Notes: a model not told the origin generated them from the sequence alone. A DNA stretch of 13,001 nt from Candidatus Kuenenbacteria bacterium GW2011_GWA2_42_15 (GCA_000998185.1 LCCW01000032.1:1-13001), one strand, 5' to 3'. Shown: positions 6,492-11,870, counted from the stretch's first letter. A program made the numbers and translations.

Positions 6492-7055
6492 ATGCCCAAA
6501 CTACCCAAGATACCTTATAAGCTTTACAATGAACACAATAGAGAACGAAACGCTTGCCTGGATCTCTCCGACCGGCTGCGCATTCTTTCCAAAAGCACTA
6601 TTAGTTTTTTAATTAAAAACCACCGCCAGGTGGTTGATAAAAACCTGCCGGTCATGGAAAAAACATTCGCCACCTTGCAGGACAAACTCAAATACCATCC
6701 TTATCTTTATGCGGTCCCGGCCATCAATGTCGGTTTTGAAGAATATGTTGAGGCTGTTCTTTTGTCTAATTATCTAAAAAATAAACCCCTGCCAACCGCC
6801 GCCTCTCTCAAGGTGACGGCCGACACCTATCTTGGCGGCCTCTCTGATTTGACTGGCGAATTGGTGCGCCTTGCCCATCAAGACAAAAAACAAGTAAAAA
6901 CAATCCATGACTATGTGGCAAAAATCTACGATCTGACTATTCCCTTGAGCATCACCAGAAACAATTCCACCAGAACCAAGTTGGAAACTATTGGCACAAA
7001 TCTTAAAAAAATAGAGTCTGTCATCTACGACCTGAAACTCCGGGACAAAATCTAA
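6492..7055 (+). CDS. Translin/TRAX-family protein, probable catalytic TRAX-like RNase
   Basis: 187 residues from the ATG at 6492; an in-frame ATG at 6456 lies inside tRNA-Ile and is rejected. All-helical. The family signatures are FEEYVEAVLLSNYL (82-95), YLGGLSDLTGELVRLA (113-128) and the end ESVIYDLKLRDK. The first two closely match human TRAX (QEYVEAVSFQHFI and DYLLGVADLTGELMR). The acidic residues assigned to the TRAX endoribonuclease site are kept: E84, E87, D119 and E123. Family members form octameric shells (C3PO in eukaryotes, homo-octamers in archaea) that bind single-stranded nucleic acid and cleave RNA. It starts 9 nt after tRNA-Ile with no promoter or Shine-Dalgarno of its own, so expression probably depends on tRNA 3' processing. 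A convergent hairpin at 7080-7107 ends the unit. Confidence 0.8.
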   Translation: MPKLPKIPYKLYNEHNRERNACLDLSDRLRILSKSTISFLIKNHRQVVDKNLPVMEKTFATLQDKLKYHPYLYAVPAINVGFEEYVEAVLLSNYLKNKPLPTAASLKVTADTYLGGLSDLTGELVRLAHQDKKQVKTIHDYVAKIYDLTIPLSITRNNSTRTKLETIGTNLKKIESVIYDLKLRDKI

Positions 7056-7079
7056 TTGCCCGCAAAGACTGCTATCTCA

Positions 7080-7107
7080 AAAGGCGACACAGCACTGTGT
7101 CGCCTTT
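7080..7107. terminator. Bidirectional hairpin between the TRAX-like gene and tsaD
   Basis: A 13-bp perfect stem AAAGGCGACACAG (7080-7092) and CTGTGTCGCCTTT (7095-7107), in the 68-bp gap between convergent genes. T-runs are short (3-4) on both sides, so it is a likely but not ideal intrinsic terminator for both strands. Confidence 0.65.
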
Positions 7108-7123
7108 AAAATATAATGATCTT

Positions 7124-8290
7124 TTACCGCAAACCCAAACTCGGATCAACTTCAATCTTTCGCCAATCGCCAAACCAGTTTTTTGATTTCTTGATTCGGA
7201 AATATCCGGCCAAAGCAATCATCGCCGCGTTATCCCCGGTAAATTCTAATTCTGGCACCAATAACTTAATTTTATCTTTCTCTCTGTTAACTTTTCTAAC
7301 TAAATTAAATTTATTAACTTCCTGCCCCAGCCTGTCTCTTAACGCGCCATTGGCCGCCACGCCCCCACCCAGTAATATTATCTTCACCCCGCGCTTACTA
7401 GCCGCTAAAACGGTTTTCTCTGCTAGAACCTCAACGCACGCTTCTTGAAAACTCGCGCACATATCATTTATTTCCTTACTTTTGCCTTTTACCTTTTGCC
7501 CTTTGACTTTATATAAAACCGCCGTCTTCAGCCCGGCAAAAGAAAAATTATCATCCCCGCTTTGAAGCATCGGCCTGGGAAACTTATATTTATTTTTATC
7601 GCCTTGCGCCGCCAGTTTGGCAATAATTGGTCCGCCGGGGTAACCTAAACCCAAAATTTTAGCCACCTTGTCCAATGCTTCACCAGCCGCATCATCCAAG
7701 GTTCTGCCAACAACCCTGTATTTTAAATAATCTTTCATTAACACCAACTCCGTATGCCCGCCCGAAACCACCAGCGCCAACGCTGGAAACTGGATCTTCT
7801 GTATTTTTTTAAATTTTGGGATTTGGGATTTGGGATTTATCTGAAAATTGGGATTTGGGATTTGATATTTATTCTGCTTTAATAAAGCAGAATAAATATG
7901 TCCTTCCAAATGATTCACCGCTATTATCGGTTTATGCCAAATAAACCCCAGGGTTTTCGCCGCCTCCACTCCCACCCTCAAACTGGTAATTAGTCCAGGG
8001 CCATTTGTTACAGCTATATAATCAATTAATTTCCTTAATTCATAATTCATAATTCGTAATTCTGGCTTGTCAACCGCACCAGTCGCTTCTTGTAAAACAG
8101 CCTCTACCACTGGTAAAATCAACTCAATTTGTTTTCTGGCCGCCACCTCCGGCACAATGCCGCCATATTGGGCTTGCACCTCGGCCGAAGAGGCGACCGC
8201 CTGAGCAATAATTTTAAAGCTGCCGCGCTTGAACTCCACTATCGCGGCCGCTGTTTCATCACAAGAAGTTTCTATGCCTAAAATCCTCAT
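7124..8290 (-). CDS. tsaD: tRNA N6-adenosine threonylcarbamoyltransferase TsaD
   Basis: 388 residues against about 335-350 for the family. TsaD transfers threonylcarbamoyl from TC-AMP to A37 of ANN-decoding tRNAs, with TsaB/TsaE. Signatures: MRILGIETSCDETAAAIV, the metal-binding H127-x3-H131 in NHLEGHIYS, VSGGHTEL (~175-182), DDAAGEALDKVAKILGLGYPGGP, FAGLKTAV, LGGGVAANGALR (307-318) and D353 in FTGDNAAMIA. The usual His in the ASRxH motif is Gln (AARKQ). Extra length comes from low-complexity insertions near 74-87, 139-167, 261-273 and 327-342. These are encoded by repeated words such as AAATCCCAAATCCC and AATTCATAATTC and lie in likely surface loops. The frame is intact, as expected for an essential gene. 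The upstream region lacks a clear promoter. Confidence 0.96.
   Translation of the reverse strand: MRILGIETSCDETAAAIVEFKRGSFKIIAQAVASSAEVQAQYGGIVPEVAARKQIELILPVVEAVLQEATGAVDKPELRIMNYELRKLIDYIAVTNGPGLITSLRVGVEAAKTLGFIWHKPIIAVNHLEGHIYSALLKQNKYQIPNPNFQINPKSQIPKFKKIQKIQFPALALVVSGGHTELVLMKDYLKYRVVGRTLDDAAGEALDKVAKILGLGYPGGPIIAKLAAQGDKNKYKFPRPMLQSGDDNFSFAGLKTAVLYKVKGQKVKGKSKEINDMCASFQEACVEVLAEKTVLAASKRGVKIILLGGGVAANGALRDRLGQEVNKFNLVRKVNREKDKIKLLVPELEFTGDNAAMIALAGYFRIKKSKNWFGDWRKIEVDPSLGLR
7815..7872. repeat. TTTGGGATTTGGGATT low-complexity repeat inside tsaD
   Basis: Iterated GGGATTTG words (five to six near copies) interrupted by an ATTTATCTGAAAATT stretch. On the minus strand it encodes the Q/I/P/N/K-rich insertion of TsaD (about residues 139-160), such as KYQIPNPNFQINPKSQIPK. 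Confidence 0.8.
8035..8062. repeat. AATTCATAATTC iterated repeat inside tsaD
   Basis: Three tandem TAATTC(A/G) words encode the ELRIMNYELRK insertion of TsaD (about residues 77-87). Confidence 0.7.
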
Positions 8291-8449
8291 ATTTTATTAC
8301 TTTAACTCAATCTCAATAATCACGCTAGCCCTTGCCAAATTGTTTAGACAATGATACCATATTTTTGTATTCACCCAAAAAATGAGGGTATTTTTTAAAA
8401 ATAAAAGCATTCCTTTTACCTTTTGAATTTTGCCTTTTGCCTTTATCTT

Positions 8450-8524
8450 GGTCCCTTCGTCTAACGGTTAGGACATCAGGTTTTCATCCTGAAAACAGGG
8501 GTTCAATTCCCCTAGGGACTACCA
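8450..8524 (+). tRNA. tRNA-Glu(UUC), CCA encoded
   Basis: Acceptor GGTCCCT/AGGGACT, D arm GTCTAACGGTTAGGAC, anticodon stem TCAGG/CCTGA with loop TTTTCAT (anticodon TTC), T arm AGGGG-TTCAATT-CCCCT, A73 and CCA at 8522-8524. It lies 159 bp from the tsaD start, divergently. That gap contains an ATTGT-TTAG-ACAAT inverted repeat (8339-8352) and TTTTGCCTTTT-type low-complexity words, but no promoter I can defend. Confidence 0.95.
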
Positions 8525-8547
8525 AACAGGAAATTGCGAGTTTCCAA

Positions 8548-8573
8548 GGTTCGCCTCGCTTCGCTCGGCGACC
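8548..8573. repeat. Hairpin repeat downstream of tRNA-Glu
   Basis: TCGCC (8551-8555) pairs with GGCGA (8567-8571) around a TCGCTTCGCTC loop that can itself fold. It stands in the 8525-8652 spacer, where no gene is seen. It resembles dispersed hairpin repeats more than a terminator, because no T-run follows. Confidence 0.5.
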
Positions 8574-8652
8574 AAATCGTAAGGAATTCTGGACGAAAAA
8601 ATCAATTGGCGATTCTGCATTTTGGGAAAAGACAATTTTTAACTAAATCAAT

Positions 8653-8790
8653 ATGAAATACATAATTTACGCTCGTAAAAGCACCGAAAAAGATGACCGA
8701 CAAATTTTGAGTATTGAGGCCCAGATTTTTGAGTTAAAAAAATTTGCCGTCAAAGAAAAACTTGTCGTCCCTTCGGGAGATCACCCGTAG
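8653..8790 (+). pseudogene. Serine site-specific recombinase, N-terminal remnant
   Basis: 45 codons starting MKYIIYARKSTEKDDRQIL, followed by SIEAQIFELKKFA. This is the start of the resolvase/invertase catalytic domain of large serine recombinases, with the nucleophile S10 in YARKS, the R16 position in the DRQ block and the typical SIEAQ helix. The frame stops at TAG 8788-8790, inside a double-hairpin repeat (8768-8795). No recombinase body follows in any frame, although the family needs roughly 200-550 residues. The remnant begins 128 bp after tRNA-Glu and may mark a former integrated element at that tRNA. It is not functional as seen. Confidence 0.7.
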
Positions 8791-8802
8791 GGTGAAAATT
8801 GT
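8768..8802. repeat. Double-hairpin repeat, copy 1, at the break of the recombinase gene
   Basis: Two adjacent small hairpins, TCCC-TTC-GGGA (8768-8778) and TCACCC-GTA-GGGTGA (8781-8795), followed by AAATTGT. The same architecture and 3' flank occur at 11566-11602 inside endoQ, in the same orientation. Confidence 0.7.
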
Positions 8803-9128
8803 CAAAGTTCAGGATTTCGGTTTCCTCCTTCGCCAAAAGCTTCGGACGGGCAGGCGGAGTTTTTGGCCAGACCCTCGCCGCCGCCGGCGGCGAAATGCGT
8901 CCGAACTATTTTAAGAATAGCCCACCAACCAAAATTCTAATTTCCATTATCCATTAATAATTATACTGATGAACTGTTTATTCCTCAAGGAACCGAAGGA
9001 CACGAGTGAGGCGAAACCGAGACGACGGAAAATCCGAGCTGACGCAGGATTTTCCAGTGTCCTGGCACTTATTCCCCTAAAAGTTGCCGATCAACTTACA
9101 CCCTGCCCGCTTAAGTATTGACCAACCA
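8796..9128. other. Gene-free, hairpin-rich spacer
   Basis: No convincing coding frame on either strand. It contains a CTCC..GGCGGAG inverted pair around a CTTCGCCAAAAGCTTCGGACGG block (8825-8859). It also has a TCGCCGCC/GGCGGCGA hairpin (8875-8893) and a nested structure at 8998-9062. In the last, AGGACAC pairs with GTGTCCT on the outside and GGAAAATCC (9027-9035) pairs with GGATTTTCC (9047-9055) on the inside. These look like dispersed palindromic repeats that filled the site after loss of the recombinase element. Confidence 0.55.
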
Positions 9129-9202
9129 GGACGATTAGCTCAGCTGGTTAGAGCGTCTGCTTTACACGCAGAAGGCCGTAGGTCCGAATCCTACATCGTC
9201 CA
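9129..9202 (+). tRNA. tRNA-Val(UAC), no encoded CCA
   Basis: Acceptor GGACGAT/ATCGTCC (perfect), D arm GCTCAGCTGGTTAGAGC, anticodon stem TCTGC/GCAGA with loop TTTACAC (anticodon TAC), T arm GTAGG-TCCGAAT-CCTAC, discriminator A at 9202 followed by TGA. CCA must be added by nucleotidyltransferase. Confidence 0.95.
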
Positions 9203-9219
9203 TGATTACAATTAATACC

Positions 9220-9468
9220 ATGAAATACATCTACAGCTTGCTTGCTATTATAGCTGGCTTTCTCCTGGTCCGTTACAGTAATTACCTCGTTGATAATTTC
9301 GGCCACAGCGAAACCGCTGAACATTATCTTGGCACTTATGGTGGCTCGCGCTTAATGTGGAAATTAATCGGCCTTATTATTATCATCGGCGCCCTGCTAA
9401 CTATCAGCGGCCTCGCTCAATCGCTTATTTATAGCATATTTAAACCCATGGTCGGCGGTTTGAAATAA
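9220..9468 (+). CDS. Small two-helix membrane protein, conserved-looking hypothetical
   Basis: 82 residues from the ATG at 9220 (MKYIYSLLAIIAGFLLVRYSNYLVDNFG). An in-frame ATG at 9202 overlaps the last base of tRNA-Val and adds six residues, so it is less likely. Two membrane helices: about residues 4-20 and 50-68. Between them is a polar loop with NFGHSETAEHYLGTYGGSRLMWK; the LGT-x-GGSRL part resembles a small Patescibacteria membrane-protein type I have seen without a known function. It starts 17 nt after the tRNA and has no Shine-Dalgarno or promoter, so it probably shares the tRNA transcript. No enzymatic motif. Confidence 0.65.
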   Translation: MKYIYSLLAIIAGFLLVRYSNYLVDNFGHSETAEHYLGTYGGSRLMWKLIGLIIIIGALLTISGLAQSLIYSIFKPMVGGLK

Positions 9469-9499
9469 TTACTTTCTAAAAAAATTGACCGCGCTTTTT

Positions 9500-9573
9500 G
9501 GGCTGTTAGCTCAGTTGGTTAGAGCGCCTGCTTTGCAAGCAGGAGGTCGTCGGTTCGAATCCGACACAGTCCA
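9500..9573 (+). tRNA. tRNA-Ala(UGC), no encoded CCA
   Basis: Acceptor GGGCTGT/ACAGTCC (one G-T pair), D arm GCTCAGTTGGTTAGAGC, anticodon stem CCTGC/GCAGG with loop TTTGCAA (anticodon TGC), T arm GTCGG-TTCGAAT-CCGAC, A73. The next bases are AATCC, so no CCA is encoded. Confidence 0.95.
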
Positions 9574-9642
9574 AATCCACTTTAAACTATTTGCGTCTAC
9601 TCATAATAAGAAAATAACAACTCTGGTCTGTATAGCAATAGA

Positions 9643-9900
9643 ATGAAAAACAAAATTATAGTTATTATTAAGCTGATTTTATCTGCGTTTCTCTTTTTTG
9701 TCTGGTTTGTTCTCGTCCAAGCGGAGTATGAGATAATAACAAAACCTGGATTACAAAATGATTTTCCAATCGTAAGGGGAGTTTGTGTAATTTACCTTAT
9801 AGGATTTATGCTGCTAATTATAGCTGCCATCGTTCTTTTTTTATTATACTCGATTAAAAAGTCTAAAACACCGACTAAGTCAAAAGAAAGAGTTCAATAA
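9643..9900 (+). CDS. Small two-helix membrane protein, hypothetical
   Basis: 85 residues, MKNKIIVIIKLILSAFLFFVWFVLV at the start. Hydrophobic helices at about 4-25 and 47-69 are separated by a 20-residue polar stretch (EYEIITKPGLQNDFPIVRG), with a Lys/Ser-rich C-terminal tail (KKSKTPTKSKERVQ). The tail suggests both ends on the cytoplasmic side. I do not recognise the family. It lies 69 nt after tRNA-Ala. A TATAGC box ends 6 nt before the ATG, with no Shine-Dalgarno. Codon use is more AT-rich than in the informational genes. A hairpin at 9991-10009 may end its transcript. Confidence 0.55.
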   Translation: MKNKIIVIIKLILSAFLFFVWFVLVQAEYEIITKPGLQNDFPIVRGVCVIYLIGFMLLIIAAIVLFLLYSIKKSKTPTKSKERVQ

Positions 9901-9990
9901 TCTGGTTCCGACTGGTGCGAAATCTATAATGACATTGAGTAAAACAAAAAAACATTTAAAAATTATCGTCTCTTCTTGGATTATTATTAC

Positions 9991-10014
9991 ACACCTCTTA
10001 CCGCGGTGTTTTTT
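9991..10014 (+). terminator. Probable intrinsic terminator
   Basis: ACACC (9991-9995) pairs with GGTGT (10005-10009) around a 9-nt loop, followed by TTTTT. It lies 90 bases after the small membrane-protein gene. The stem is short, so the call is moderate. Confidence 0.5.
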
Positions 10015-10040
10015 GTTTATTAAATATTTTCAGTTTATAC

Positions 10041-10060
10041 CAGTTCGCCATGGCGAACTG
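10041..10060. repeat. Perfect 20-bp palindrome
   Basis: CAGTTCGCCATGGCGAACTG, an exact inverted repeat with no spacer, in an AT-rich region 40 bases before a strong promoter. It could be an operator for a dimeric regulator or a member of the dispersed palindrome families. Confidence 0.7.
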
Positions 10061-10099
10061 TCCAATAAGATTTTACATTAAAAAAAATAATTTTTGCTA

Positions 10100-10128
10100 T
10101 TTACATTTTTCATAAATAATTTTATAAT
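10100..10128 (+). promoter_or_regulatory. Strong promoter of the basic-peptide unit
   Basis: TTTACA (10100-10105), 17 nt, consensus TATAAT (10123-10128). The predicted start is near 10135. It is one of the best promoter matches in the window and leads into a ~200-nt structured leader. Confidence 0.7.
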
Positions 10129-10134
10129 TACCAT

Positions 10135-10337
10135 GCAAGATCAATTGTGGATAACTTTACAATTTATAAACCTTACAAGAAATAATTTTTAAAACTTCTT
10201 TAAAAAATTTTTGTAAGTTTTATAAATTAAACTTCTTTCCCATGCTCGTCGTTTATTGAAAAATTATTTTCTACTGAATAATTTTTTATTTCTCATCATG
10301 CGGAAAGTCAAAATTTTTAAGAAAGGGGGTGATTATT
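10135..10337 (+). ncRNA. Structured 5' leader of the basic-peptide gene
   Basis: The leader contains a long imperfect hairpin: 10161-10178 is complementary to 10211-10228 over 18 positions with one mismatch. The pairing continues inward through AT-rich bases to a loop near 10194-10198. A second hairpin pairs AAAAATTATT (10259-10268) with AATAATTTTT (10277-10286). Upstream lies TTGTGGATAA (10145-10154), the complement of a DnaA box. It may regulate translation or act as an RNA in its own right. I do not recognise a known riboswitch class. Confidence 0.45.
10325..10333 (+). promoter_or_regulatory. Strong Shine-Dalgarno site
   Basis: GGGGGTGAT, nearly the full anti-Shine-Dalgarno complement, ending 4 nt before the ATG at 10338. 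Genes elsewhere in the window have no comparable site. It is the main evidence that the 20-codon frame is translated. Confidence 0.75.
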
Positions 10338-10400
10338 ATGGCAGCCAAGAAAAGGAAAGTTGCAAGAAAGAAACCAGCCAAAAAAGGCAAAAAGAGATAA
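10338..10400 (+). CDS. 20-residue Lys/Arg-rich micro-peptide
   Basis: 20 codons from ATG to TAA. The peptide starts MAAKKRKVARKKP and ends KKGKKR; 12 of 20 residues are Lys or Arg and none is acidic. The A/K/P/G composition is like a histone H1 or Chlamydia Hc1/Hc2 tail, or like the very short basic ribosomal protein bTHX. A nucleic-acid-binding role is inferred only from composition. The unit is complete and isolated: consensus promoter, ~200-nt folded leader, the best Shine-Dalgarno in the window, then tandem hairpins including a strong terminator at 10434-10463. That setting argues for a real, probably highly expressed gene. The function is unknown. Confidence 0.7.
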   Translation: MAAKKRKVARKKPAKKGKKR

Positions 10401-10432
10401 TCTCTAAAGTCTTTTGAAAGATTTTCTAGAGA
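10401..10432 (+). other. Hairpin directly after the micro-peptide stop codon
   Basis: TCTCTA (10401-10406) pairs with TAGAGA (10427-10432). After a 2-nt bulge the stem continues inward through about eight pairs, including TCTTT with AAAGA. It starts one base after the TAA and lies just before the terminator, so it may stabilise the mRNA 3' end. Confidence 0.6.
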
Positions 10433-10433
10433 C

Positions 10434-10463
10434 AAAAAAATCCCTAATGTTAGGGATTTTTTT
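10434..10463. terminator. Strong bidirectional intrinsic terminator
   Basis: TCCCTAA (10441-10447) pairs with TTAGGGA (10450-10456), flanked by seven A on the left and seven T on the right. It ends the plus-strand micro-peptide transcript and can also end endoQ, which finishes at 10480 on the minus strand. Confidence 0.9.
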
Positions 10464-10479
10464 GGTATATCTTAAAAAA

Positions 10480-11823
10480 TCAATCAAACAAACCAGCCTG
10501 TTTTTCAAAAATTTCCCGCTCGCTAAAAATTTTTATTTCTCCGTACTGTCCATCAAAGCCTGGCTTGATAATGAGCCTCCCTTCTCGAACTCGCCATATT
10601 GCTTCAGCTATTTTAAACAAGCCTTTCTCTGATATTTTTTTTGTTTCAACATCCAACAAAATATTAAATTCGCTTCCAAAATTTTTAATCAAATTATCAT
10701 ATTCCATTTTTACTCGTCGGGAACTCCTTGATTTTATTCCCAAGCACTCGGCGATTATTTTATCCAGCTCCACCAATTTTATAAATGGCACTCTTGATTT
10801 ATCCACATACTCCTCTCCGCGGCTACCATTCGCCAACTCTTCCACGCGGTTTAAGACTCCTATCGTCAACGGCTTTTTGCATTGGGGACAGATATTTTTA
10901 TTTCTCTTTGACTCGCTCGGCAAAAAACTTACCCCGCAGACACGATGACCGTCGTAATGATACATCCCTTCTTCCGGATAAAATTCAATGGTGCGCATAA
11001 ACGCTTGCGGATTCTTCCCTTGGATAATACGACAAATTTCGTCATAACTTATTTTATCTTCATCAATCTCAAATACATTGGCTTCACGCCCCATGTTTGG
11101 CAGTGAGTGGGCATCGGAATTGGAAATAATTGACATCCGGTCCAGGTTTTTAACGCGCCAATTCATCTGTGGATCGCTGGACAGTCCGGTTTCTATAGCA
11201 AAAATTTTGTCTGCGATATTTCCCCAGCATTCTTCAACTGAATCAAAGCCGGACTTTGAGCCAAACATGGCAAACCATGGAGTCCAAATATGCGCTGGAA
11301 TTATCATACACCGCTCATCAATTGCTAAAATAATTTCCGCCAACTTCTTGGCGTCCAAACCTAAAATCGGCCGGCCATCAGCTTTTAAATTGCCGAGTTT
11401 TGAGAGTGCCAAATTTATTTTCTCCACCACTTCCAAGCTCGGTGCTAAAACCAAAATGTGCAACCGCCGACATTTTCCGCCTTTGGAATAAATGCATGCA
11501 ATTTCCGCGGAACATAAAAATCGAGTTTGTTTGGAATTTGAAATTTGTGATTTGGAATTTTTTTGTGTCCCTGTGGGACATCTCCCGCAGGGAGAAAAAT
11601 TGTTTTTTGTATCTTGAAAATTTTTCAAAACATACAATCCAGATTCTTTCTCCACCAACTTTTCCTTCATTTCCCTAAACCACTCCGGATGAGTAAAATC
11701 TCCAGTCCCTACCACATTCACACCCTTGACCCGGCAAGTCTCATCAATCTTCTCCAATACCAAATCCCGCGAGCAAGCGCGCGAAAATCTGGAGTGAATA
11801 TGTAAGTCGGCGATGATGCGCAT
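10480..11823 (-). CDS. endoQ: Endonuclease Q (PHP-domain DNA-repair nuclease)
   Basis: 447 residues. EndoQ nicks DNA 5' of deaminated bases (uracil, hypoxanthine, xanthine) and AP sites. The N-terminal PHP metal site is visible: DLHIHSRFSRACS (H8, H10), GTGDFTHP (D42), SAEI (E107), RLHILVLAP (H122), PAHIWTPWFAMFGSKSG (H178) and SNSDAHS (D237, H239). A zinc-binding region follows: HYDGHRVCG (H293, C296) and CPQCKKPLTIGVLNRVEELA (C312, C315), the hallmark of EndoQ/COG1379. Residues about 71-101 form an extra Ser/Asn/Lys-rich insertion made of a double-hairpin repeat and low-complexity words. The last residues, KQAGLFD, resemble a sliding-clamp-binding motif. It is alone between a terminator and the divergent Memo gene. 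TGC-TAAACT, an extended -10 box, lies 6 nt before the ATG. Confidence 0.92.
   Translation of the reverse strand: MRIIADLHIHSRFSRACSRDLVLEKIDETCRVKGVNVVGTGDFTHPEWFREMKEKLVEKESGLYVLKNFQDTKNNFSPCGRCPTGTQKNSKSQISNSKQTRFLCSAEIACIYSKGGKCRRLHILVLAPSLEVVEKINLALSKLGNLKADGRPILGLDAKKLAEIILAIDERCMIIPAHIWTPWFAMFGSKSGFDSVEECWGNIADKIFAIETGLSSDPQMNWRVKNLDRMSIISNSDAHSLPNMGREANVFEIDEDKISYDEICRIIQGKNPQAFMRTIEFYPEEGMYHYDGHRVCGVSFLPSESKRNKNICPQCKKPLTIGVLNRVEELANGSRGEEYVDKSRVPFIKLVELDKIIAECLGIKSRSSRRVKMEYDNLIKNFGSEFNILLDVETKKISEKGLFKIAEAIWRVREGRLIIKPGFDGQYGEIKIFSEREIFEKQAGLFD
11566..11602. repeat. Double-hairpin repeat, copy 2, in frame inside endoQ
   Basis: TGTCCC-TGT-GGGACA (11566-11580) abuts TCTCCC-GCA-GGGAGA (11581-11595), followed by AAAATTGT. 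It has the same layout and orientation as 8768-8802. On the minus strand it encodes NFSPCGRCPTGTQ of the EndoQ insertion, next to TTTGGAATTTGAAATTTG low-complexity words (11529-11560). Confidence 0.75.
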
Positions 11824-11829
11824 AATTTT

Positions 11830-11838
11830 AGTTTAGCA
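11830..11838 (-). promoter_or_regulatory. Extended -10 promoter of endoQ
   Basis: TGC-TAAACT on the minus strand, 6 nt before the endoQ ATG. A weak TTGTTT -35 lies 16 nt upstream of it. No Shine-Dalgarno fits, so the mRNA would be leaderless. Confidence 0.45.
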
Positions 11839-11870
11839 TCCTTTTAAAAATAAACAAATTTGCCAAATAG

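Noticed and set aside
9901..9942. Open codons after the stop of the 9643 gene (reads SGSDWCEIYNDIE), possible read-through
   Set aside because: Only about 13 codons, no known read-through context or matching family; most likely chance.
10080..10330. Replication origin
   Set aside because: AT-rich with one DnaA-box-like site, but no cluster of boxes and no dnaA, dnaN or parAB nearby.
10135..10337. Known riboswitch or T-box
   Set aside because: No T-box sequence, specifier loop or recognised riboswitch core; the downstream product is a micro-peptide, not a metabolic gene.
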